A stretch of DNA of 6,646 nt, from assembly GCA_001796045.1 (NCBI GenBank), contig MGLN01000165.1, forward strand, positions 18,568 to 25,213, given 5' to 3'. A model generated the notes under the pieces. The model did no database searches. It was not told the DNA's origin and saw nothing but the letters and a program-made list of their open reading frames with translations. The DNA comes from Caulobacterales bacterium RIFOXYB1_FULL_67_16. GTDB taxonomy: Bacteria; Pseudomonadota; Alphaproteobacteria; Caulobacterales; Caulobacteraceae. Shown one piece after another: positions 1 through 5,313 of this stretch; positions within the stretch are counted from its first letter, which is position 1; every line of letters starts with the position of its first letter. Both the position numbers and the translations under genes were made by a program.

Positions 1-1092
1 GCTGACGCTCAGATCGTCGCGGTCGGTCCGCAGACTGTTCAGCGGGATCGAAAGCAGCGATCCGGGCTTGTAGGCGATCCCGTTGAAGGTCCAGGCCTCG
101 TCGTTCGAGACGATCAGCAGCTCGCCCTGGGCGCCGAAGATGCTGACCCGATCCGGCAGGGCCAGTTTCACCGTCGTTCCGTCATGGGCCATCATCCAGG
201 TCTCGGACCGGAAGGTGTCCAGCGGACGGGTGATGATGACGGCGGTCACCCGGCCGGTCTTGTCGCGATACACCGCCGGGCTGACGCCGTAGCCGCCGTC
301 CGAGGCGTCGCCGCGATAGTCCTCGACCGCCTGGGCCAGGGTCTGGCCGCGCTTCAGCGTCTTGACGATGAAGGGGTAGCCGGACTCGGTCATGGTCCCC
401 GCGCCGAAGTCGGTGGCGACCAGAAGCGTGTCGCGGTCCAGCCATTCGATCCGGTGCTTGCCCTCAGGCAGGCTGAACCCCGCATCGACGAACCGCTTGG
501 TCGTCAGGTCGAACTCGCGCACGACCACCGCATCCTTGCCGCCGTCGGACAGGTTGATCAGGCAGCGGGTCTCATCCGGCGCCAGGCAATCGACGCCCTT
601 GAACACCCAGTCCTTGCCCTCAGCCTTGGACAGGGCGTCGATGTCCAGCAAAGTCTCCCACTGCGGCGTCGCGGTGCGATAACTCTCTAGCGTCGTGCGC
701 CGCCAGACGCCCTTGGGATTGGCCACGTCCTGCCAGAAGTTGCCGATCCCGTCGCCCAGGAAGGACGGGCCCGGGATGCGGTCGGTCGCGGTCAGGATCG
801 CCTGGGCCTCGGCGCGGAAGGTCTCATAGCGCGGGTCGCCGGTCAGGGCGGCCAGGGACTTGCGGTTCTCCTCGGCCACGAAGGCCATGGCCTCGGCCCC
901 GTCCACCTGCTCCAGGGCCAGATGATCGTCGGCCGCCGCCACGCCGGCCGGGGTCAGGTCGCGCGGGAAATGGGGCGGGAGCCGGTCATTGGTCGACACG
1001 ACGACTTCATCTGAACCGATCGCAACGGGCGTGGTCGCACAGGCCCCCATCAGAAGCGCCGGAATGGCGGCGGACAGGATCAGGTGACGCAT
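1..1092 (-). CDS. Prolyl oligopeptidase family (S9A) lipoprotein, N-terminal part only
   Basis: The open frame runs from ATG at 1092 to the left window edge (364 codons, no stop), so the protein is truncated by the window, not broken. The N-terminus MRHLILSAAIPALLMGAC is a lipoprotein signal with Cys18 as the probable lipidated residue, predicting a membrane-anchored periplasmic enzyme. The remainder aligns by eye with the N-terminal and beta-propeller part of the complete peptidase at 1238-3397, at roughly half identity. Shared blocks include GDPRYET, NFWQD, VWRRT, PQWET, GGKDAV, REFD, RDTLLVA and VKLALP. A Cys pair (C169, C177, in CLAP-x-E-x-x-C) is present in both proteins. The Ser/Asp/His catalytic domain should lie left of the window, so activity cannot be judged here. 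The N-terminal DPYVWLE block of the paralogue is degenerate here (DDHLALE, residues 55-61). A GGAG at 1100-1103, 7 bases before the ATG, supports this start. Family assignment is firm; substrate is unknown. Confidence 0.9.
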   Translation of the reverse strand, partial: MRHLILSAAIPALLMGACATTPVAIGSDEVVVSTNDRLPPHFPRDLTPAGVAAADDHLALEQVDGAEAMAFVAEENRKSLAALTGDPRYETFRAEAQAILTATDRIPGPSFLGDGIGNFWQDVANPKGVWRRTTLESYRTATPQWETLLDIDALSKAEGKDWVFKGVDCLAPDETRCLINLSDGGKDAVVVREFDLTTKRFVDAGFSLPEGKHRIEWLDRDTLLVATDFGAGTMTESGYPFIVKTLKRGQTLAQAVEDYRGDASDGGYGVSPAVYRDKTGRVTAVIITRPLDTFRSETWMMAHDGTTVKLALPDRVSIFGAQGELLIVSNDEAWTFNGIAYKPGSLLSIPLNSLRTDRDDLSVS

Positions 1093-1099
1093 TTAAAAA

Positions 1100-1103
1100 C
1101 TCC
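1100..1103 (-). promoter_or_regulatory. Ribosome binding site of the lipoprotein peptidase gene, overlapping a repeat arm
   Basis: On the minus strand GGAG is followed by TTTTTAA and then ATG, a 7-base spacing and a good Shine-Dalgarno match. Three of its four bases (1101-1103) are the outermost bases of the left arm of the inverted repeat at 1101-1230. Pairing of the two arms in the mRNA would therefore bury the site, while separate local hairpins would leave it open. The match is seen directly; the effect on translation is inference. Confidence 0.6.
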
Positions 1104-1230
1104 GCTCATCCCCGCGAAAGCGGGGCCCCAGACCTTTGGGCGTTCGGCGCCGCCCATGTGTACTGAACTCGATCCCAGCCGCCGACCCTCGCGAAAGCAC
1201 TGGGTCCCCGCTTTCGCGGGGATGAGCGGA
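1101..1230. repeat. Long inverted repeat, REP/REPIN-like palindromic element
   Basis: The arms are 1101-1131 and 1200-1230. They are 31 bases each and match as inverted copies at 30 of 31 positions, with the one mismatch at the C of 1126. Each arm contains its own hairpin, a 6-bp stem CCCCGC/GCGGGG closing a 4-base loop (1110-1125 and 1206-1221). The loop reads GAAA on one strand of each arm, a GNRA-type tetraloop if transcribed. The 68-base centre (1132-1199) holds a third, imperfect copy of the core (GCGAAAGC at 1191-1198) and a small GGGCG/CGCCC hairpin (1138-1155). The right arm ends 7 bases from the stop codon of the upstream peptidase gene, and the left arm runs into the ribosome binding site of the next gene. 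Paired inverted palindromes of this kind are typical of REP/REPIN elements, which are dispersed in bacterial genomes and often lie between genes. There is no adjacent T-run like that of a classical terminator. Mobility or copy number cannot be judged from one copy. Confidence 0.8.
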
Positions 1231-1237
1231 TAGAAAC

Positions 1238-3397
1238 CTATTCCTTCGCCGGCGTGTCCATCAGCCGCCGCGACAGATAGGTGTATTCCAGCGCGAGCCG
1301 CCGCGCCGTTTCGCGCAGATTCGCCCCCGCCGCATGGCCGCCGTCGGTGTTCTCGTAGAAGAGCACCGGATAGCCCAGCTCCTCCAGACGCGCCGCCGCC
1401 TTGCGGGCATGGCCCGGATGGACCCGGTCGTCCTTGGTCGAGGTGTGGATGAAGACCTCTGGATAGGGCTGGCCCGCGCGCAGGTTCTGATAGGGCGAAT
1501 AGGCCTGGATCCAGGCGCGCTGTTCGGGAATGTCCGGATCGCCGTATTCCCCGATCCAGCTGGCGCCGGCCAGAAGCTTGTGGAAGCGCAGCATGTCGAA
1601 CAGGGGCACCTGGATGACGGCCGCATTGATCAGGTCCGGGCGCTGGGTCAGCATGGCCCCCATGAACAGGCCGCCCTGCGAGCCGCCCATGATCCCCAGC
1701 TTCGGCTGGCTGGTGATGTCGCGGGCGATCAGATCAAGCGCAACGGCCTGAAAATCCTCGTGCGCCCGCTGGCGGTTCTGCTGCAAAGCCGCCTCGTGCC
1801 AGCGCGGGCCGAACTCGCCGCCGCCGCGCGTATTGGCGATGACATAGACCCCGCCCCGCTCCAGCCACAGCTTGCCGACCGTGGCCGAATAGCCGGGCAG
1901 CAGCGAGCTTTCGAAGCCGCCGTAACCGTACAGCAGGGTCGGGTTCGTCCCGTCCAGCGGCATGTCCGCCTTATGGACCACGAAATAGGGGATCATCGTC
2001 CCGTCAGCCGAACGGGCCTCGTGCTGCTCCACCATCATGCCGGTCGCGTCGAACTTGGCCGGCATGGACTTGACCTGCTCGACCGCCCCGGTCGCCGCAT
2101 CGGCCAGCCACAGGCTGGACGGGTTCAGATAGCCGGTCACGCTGACGAAGACCTTGTCGTCCGTCTCCGAGGCCGAACCGACGCCGACCGAGACATTCTG
2201 CGGCAGGTCCAGGGGGGAATAGGTCCATTGGGTCTCGCCGGGCCGATAGACCCGCACCGAGCCGCGAACATTGTCGTACAGGGCCACGACCAGGGTGTTG
2301 CGAGTGGCGTTCACCCCCTCCACCGCCTGACGTTCCGTGGGACGCAGCACCAGGACGGCGGGGGTGGCGGGGTCTTCCAGCCAGGCGTCCAGCGGCCAGG
2401 CGATCAGGTCGCCGCTCTTGAAGTCCTGGCCCGACGGCGCGGTCCAGTCCTGTTTCAGCGACACCACCAGCTGGCCGGCGACCAGACCCGTGATGTCCGA
2501 CTTGGCCGGCAGGGCCAGTTTCACCACCGCCCCGTCGTCGGTCACGCGATAGGTCTCGGACGAATAGAAGTCGATCGACCGGTTGATCAGGGTCGCCTTC
2601 AGCACCCCGTCGGCGTCCCGCAGCGTATAGCCCGAGACCGAGACGTCGGTCGGTTCGCCCATGAACAGGACGTCGGCCTGGTCCAGCGACTGGCCGCGCG
2701 TCATCCGCTTGACCACCATCGGATAGCCCGAGTTGGTCAGGGTGCCGGGGCCGAAATCGCGTGCGACCAGCAGAGTGTCCCTGTTCAGCCAGGTCGCCCC
2801 GCCCTTGGATTCCGGCAGGACGAAGCCGCCCTCGACGAAGCTGCGGCTCACGCTGTCGAACTCGCGCAGGGTCACCGCGTCCTTGCCGCCGTTGGACAGG
2901 CTGATCAGGCAGTAGCGCTCTTCGGGGGCCAGACAGGTCGAACCCTTGTAGACCCAGTTGGCGCTCTCGGTCTCGGCCAGGGCGTCGAAGTCCAGCACCG
3001 TCTCCCACTGGGGCTCGGCGGTCTTGTAGGAGTCCAGGCTCGTGCGGCGCCAGACGCCGCGCACATGCTGGGCGTCCTGCCAGAAGTTGTCGATATGGCC
3101 GTCGTGGGTGAAGCCCGGCGAAGGGATCCGGTCGCGCGACTGGACGATCTCCAGCGCCTGCTGGTGCAGGGTCTCATAGCGGGGATCGCCCTGAAGCACG
3201 CCGAGCGAATGGGCGTTGTGCGCCTTCACCCATTCCATGGCCCGCTCGCCCTCGACCTCCTCCAGCCAGACATAGGGGTCGGTCGCCTCGCTGGTCGCGA
3301 AGGCGGGGGCGGAGGAGGCGGTCTGGGCCATGGATACCGAGGTCAGGCTGGTGGAGGCGAGAAGGGCCGCGAGCACGGCGGCGGATGAGCGGATCAT
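1238..3397 (-). CDS. Secreted prolyl oligopeptidase, family S9A (719 aa)
   Basis: This serine peptidase is predicted to cleave short peptides after proline. It has a Sec signal peptide (residues 1-24, probable cleavage after S-M-A), so it should act in the periplasm or outside the cell. After the DPYVWLE block (40-46) comes the Peptidase_S9 N-terminal/beta-propeller region (about 50-450), then the alpha/beta-hydrolase domain (about 470-712). The catalytic residues are Ser573 in GGSQGG, Asp656 in KDDRV and His688 in DGGHAAG. LYGYGGF (residues 489-495) is the oxyanion-tyrosine region, and NTRGGGEFG is the usual family signature. Counting from the catalytic Ser, Trp614 matches porcine Trp595, which stacks on the P1 proline, and Arg658 matches Arg643, supporting true prolyl specificity. 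C155 and C163 may form a disulfide. Length is normal for the family (about 700). ATG at 3397 is chosen because it begins the signal peptide; a GGGGA lies 6 bases before it. A paralogue follows downstream. Confidence 0.95.
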   Translation of the reverse strand: MIRSSAAVLAALLASTSLTSVSMAQTASSAPAFATSEATDPYVWLEEVEGERAMEWVKAHNAHSLGVLQGDPRYETLHQQALEIVQSRDRIPSPGFTHDGHIDNFWQDAQHVRGVWRRTSLDSYKTAEPQWETVLDFDALAETESANWVYKGSTCLAPEERYCLISLSNGGKDAVTLREFDSVSRSFVEGGFVLPESKGGATWLNRDTLLVARDFGPGTLTNSGYPMVVKRMTRGQSLDQADVLFMGEPTDVSVSGYTLRDADGVLKATLINRSIDFYSSETYRVTDDGAVVKLALPAKSDITGLVAGQLVVSLKQDWTAPSGQDFKSGDLIAWPLDAWLEDPATPAVLVLRPTERQAVEGVNATRNTLVVALYDNVRGSVRVYRPGETQWTYSPLDLPQNVSVGVGSASETDDKVFVSVTGYLNPSSLWLADAATGAVEQVKSMPAKFDATGMMVEQHEARSADGTMIPYFVVHKADMPLDGTNPTLLYGYGGFESSLLPGYSATVGKLWLERGGVYVIANTRGGGEFGPRWHEAALQQNRQRAHEDFQAVALDLIARDITSQPKLGIMGGSQGGLFMGAMLTQRPDLINAAVIQVPLFDMLRFHKLLAGASWIGEYGDPDIPEQRAWIQAYSPYQNLRAGQPYPEVFIHTSTKDDRVHPGHARKAAARLEELGYPVLFYENTDGGHAAGANLRETARRLALEYTYLSRRLMDTPAKE

Positions 3398-3487
3398 GGA
3401 CAGTCCCCGAAACTAAGGGACGCACCTTAGCGACGGTCCCTCGGGCGGCAAGGCGACGAATCCGCCCTTACGGTTTTGTCATCTTTC

Positions 3488-4282
3488 TCAACCCTCGTCG
3501 GGGATGCAGATCAGGTTCCCGCAAGCCTTGCAGTGCACCGCGTCCGGGTCATGCGTCTGCAGGCCGCAGCGGTCGCAAGGGTGGCGGACCTTGTGCGGCT
3601 TGATCAGGGCCTGGGCCAGACGCAGGAACAGGGTGATCCCCACCAGCATGATGGCGATGGACAACAGCTTGCCCAGCGGCCCCGGCAGGGTGACGTCGCC
3701 GAACCCGGTCGTGGTCAGGGTCGCCACGGTGAAATAGAGGGCGTCGATATAGCCGCTGATCCCGTCATGCCCGCGGAAGGTCGCATAGACGAAGCCTGTC
3801 ACGACGAAGACGAAGGTGACCAGGCCGGAAAGCGCGCGCACGATCCCCTCGACCCGGGTGTCGTCGAACCGCGCCCCGACGGTCCGCCAGAAAAAGTCCG
3901 AGTTCAGCAGGGTCCACAGCCGCAGCATCCGCAGGAAGCCGAGATTGAACAGCCAGGCCGGGAACAACAGGGTCGCCAGGACGAACAGATCCAGCCAGAC
4001 GATCGGCTTCTTCAGCCAGTCGCGAATGTCCGAATAGGCGTAGGCCCGCGCCGCCAGATCGGCCGCCAGCAGGGCTGCGATCAGATAGTCCAGCACATAG
4101 AAGGCCCAGCCCATGTTCTTCAGGATCGGGGCCGCCAGGAAGAAGGCGATGATGGCGAAGTCGATGACGATGACCGTCAGGCGGAACTTCACCGCCGCCG
4201 GCTGACCGCCGTGATACAGGTATCTCAGCCGCGCGCGCAGTCGCAGGCCGTCGTCCTTGGGGTCGATTTCGGTCTGGGACAC
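3488..4282 (-). CDS. Potassium-channel-like ion channel with C-terminal zinc ribbon (264 aa)
   Basis: This is an inner-membrane protein with six predicted transmembrane segments: S1 about 33-54, S2 59-81, S3 94-112, S4 114-126, S5 144-168 and S6 203-227. The pore helix is about 178-188. The selectivity filter is T190-T-T-G-F-G-D196, a variant of the classical TVGYGD, so potassium conduction is likely but inferred. The S4 segment carries only Arg118 and Arg121 at three-residue spacing, so voltage sensing, if any, would be weak. After S6 a short tail carries two CxxC pairs (C236/C239 and C251/C254) plus C259, a rubredoxin-like zinc ribbon expected in the cytoplasm. The start codon is GTG (4280-4282) with GGA 7 bases upstream; no in-frame ATG gives a plausible full-length protein. 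It lies 90 bases upstream of the secreted peptidase gene and is divergent from dapF. Channel family is clear; the ion, the gating and the role of the ribbon are not. Confidence 0.88.
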   Translation of the reverse strand: MSQTEIDPKDDGLRLRARLRYLYHGGQPAAVKFRLTVIVIDFAIIAFFLAAPILKNMGWAFYVLDYLIAALLAADLAARAYAYSDIRDWLKKPIVWLDLFVLATLLFPAWLFNLGFLRMLRLWTLLNSDFFWRTVGARFDDTRVEGIVRALSGLVTFVFVVTGFVYATFRGHDGISGYIDALYFTVATLTTTGFGDVTLPGPLGKLLSIAIMLVGITLFLRLAQALIKPHKVRHPCDRCGLQTHDPDAVHCKACGNLICIPDEG

Positions 4283-4314
4283 AGCGGTTTCCGGACGGCG
4301 GGGATTGAGCCTAT
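4283..4314. promoter_or_regulatory. Very short divergent intergenic region (channel / dapF)
   Basis: Only 32 bases separate the GTG of the channel gene (minus strand) from the first ATG of dapF (plus strand). Full promoters for both genes cannot fit here, so each must extend into the opposite gene. A TTGACG lies on the minus strand at 4338-4343, inside dapF, but the nearest AT-rich hexamer (CATATA, 4312-4317) is about 20 bases away, longer than ideal. GGGGA at 4300-4304 and GAG at 4307-4309 are possible ribosome binding sites for dapF. No clear promoter was found. Confidence 0.4.
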
Positions 4315-5154
4315 ATGGCCTGCATGACCCGTTCTTTCGTCAAGATGAACGGCGCCGGCAATGACTTCATCGTCATCGACGCGCTGGAGACCCCGTTTCG
4401 TCCGACCGAGGACCAGATCCGCGCCCTGGCCGACCGCGCCTCGGGCGAGGGGTTTGACCAGCTGATCGCGATGGAGCCGTCCGAAACGGCCGACGCCTTC
4501 ATGCGGGTCTGGAACGCCGACGGCTCCATGGTCGAGACCTGCGGCAACGCCCTGCGCTGCGTCGGCTGGTTGCTGATGGAGGCCAAGGGAACGGACCGGG
4601 TCGTCATCGACACCGCCGCAGGCCCGACCACCGCCGTCCGCGCCGGCGACCACAGGGTGACGGTCGACATGGGCAAGCCCCGGCTGGACTGGACCGAAGT
4701 CCCTCTGGCCGAGGAAATGGACACGCGGGGCATAGAGCTTCAGGTCGGCCCCATCGACGCCCCCCTGCTGCACACCCCCGGCGCCGTCTCCATGGGTAAT
4801 CCCCACGTCGTCTTCTTCACCGATCGGCAGGACGACGGATTCGTCACCGGCTCCGGCTCCCTGGTCGAGCATCACCCCTTGTTTCCTCAGGGGGTCAATG
4901 TCGGCTTCGCCCATGTGCTGGACCGCGAGCACATCCGGCTTCGGGTGTGGGAGCGGGGCGCCGGCCTGACCAAGGCCTGCGGCACCGGCGCCTGCGCGGC
5001 CCAGGTGGCGGCGGTCCGGCGCGGCCTGACCGACCGCAAGGCCACCGTGGTCGTCGACGGCGGCGAGCTTACGATCGACTGGGATCCGGCGACGGACCAT
5101 GTGCTGATGACCGGCCCGGTCGAGGTCGAGCGCACCGGCGCCCTGCCCTTCTGA
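4315..5154 (+). CDS. dapF: Diaminopimelate epimerase (EC 5.1.1.7)
   Basis: This cytoplasmic, cofactor-independent racemase converts LL-diaminopimelate to meso-diaminopimelate for lysine synthesis and peptidoglycan cross-links. It is 279 aa, normal for the family. The N-terminal signature MNGAGNDFIVID is intact. The two catalytic cysteines are Cys76 in ETCGNALRC and Cys222 in KACGTGACAA, acting as the base/acid pair from the two halves of the pseudo-symmetric fold. Other family blocks are WNADGS (about 64-69) and SMGNPHVV (about 160-167). Two starts are possible: ATG at 4315 (MACMTRSF) or ATG at 4324 (MTRSF). The first is preferred because GAG and GGGGA lie 5 and 10 bases before it, whereas the second would have them at 14 and 19. 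The gene is divergent from the channel gene and 159 bases upstream of the malic enzyme gene. The neighbours give no further lysine-pathway genes in this window. Confidence 0.97.
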   Translation: MACMTRSFVKMNGAGNDFIVIDALETPFRPTEDQIRALADRASGEGFDQLIAMEPSETADAFMRVWNADGSMVETCGNALRCVGWLLMEAKGTDRVVIDTAAGPTTAVRAGDHRVTVDMGKPRLDWTEVPLAEEMDTRGIELQVGPIDAPLLHTPGAVSMGNPHVVFFTDRQDDGFVTGSGSLVEHHPLFPQGVNVGFAHVLDREHIRLRVWERGAGLTKACGTGACAAQVAAVRRGLTDRKATVVVDGGELTIDWDPATDHVLMTGPVEVERTGALPF

Positions 5155-5173
5155 CCGCCCCTGCCTTTCTGAC
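5139..5173 (+). repeat. Imperfect tandem duplication across the dapF stop codon
   Basis: Two adjacent copies read CGCCCTGCCCTTCTGAC (5139-5155, 17 bases) and CGCCCCTGCCTTTCTGAC (5156-5173, 18 bases). They differ by one extra C and one C/T change. The first copy encodes the last residues of DapF (ALPF) and its TGA stop. The second is outside the gene. This looks like a small local duplication (slippage); the C-terminal end of DapF is unaffected. Confidence 0.6.
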
Positions 5174-5184
5174 AGCATGGGCGG
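5155..5184 (+). terminator. Possible hairpin terminator after dapF, without T-run
   Basis: Immediately after the dapF stop, CCGCCC-c-TGC pairs with GCA-t-GGGCGG across a 10-base loop (5165-5174). This gives a 9-bp stem with one internal mismatch. Only TTGACG follows, so the T-run of a classical intrinsic terminator is missing. It may act as an mRNA 3' end or as a weak terminator, or be chance in GC-rich sequence. Confidence 0.3.
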
Positions 5185-5245
5185 TTGACGCTGACGTGAA
5201 GGGAAGTTTGCGCTGAGGCGTGTGCCCCTTCCGGAGCGTCAAGGC

Positions 5246-5274
5246 TTGGCGCGGCGCGTCCCAACCTCTAGGAC
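5246..5274 (+). promoter_or_regulatory. Candidate promoter for the malic enzyme gene
   Basis: TTGGCGC (5246-5252) followed after 14 bases by TCTAGGAC (5267-5274) resembles the Caulobacter housekeeping consensus TTGACGS-N10-14-GCTANAWC, at 6 of 7 and 5 of 7 defined positions. It would leave a 5' leader of roughly 35 bases before the ATG at 5314. A perfect TTGACGC at 5185-5191 has no well-spaced -10 partner. The consensus is recalled family knowledge; the assignment here is weak. Confidence 0.3.
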
Positions 5275-5313
5275 ACGAACTGTTACAGCTGCGCCGAACC
5301 CTGGACGTCCCCG

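Noticed and set aside
1334..3388. A 684-codon open frame on the plus strand opposite the secreted peptidase
   Set aside because: It is exactly antisense to a gene with full catalytic motifs, and its composition (rich in Arg, Gly, Gln, His, Val) is the usual shadow of G/C-ending codons. It has no recognisable domain.
3384..3393. GATGAGCGGA, identical to the outer ten bases of the right repeat arm (1221-1230)
   Set aside because: It lies in signal-peptide codons of the peptidase, lacks the hairpin core, and a ten-base match is plausible by chance.
3443..3467. GGGCGG/CCGCCC hairpin between the channel and peptidase genes, considered as a terminator
   Set aside because: It has only six base pairs and a 13-base loop, with no T-run on the minus strand, where both flanking genes are read. 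In GC-rich sequence this is expected by chance. The rest of the 90-base gap shows no convincing promoter.
4225..5178. A 317-codon minus-strand frame opposite dapF
   Set aside because: It overlaps dapF entirely and also the channel N-terminus. DapF has both catalytic cysteines, so this frame is a shadow.
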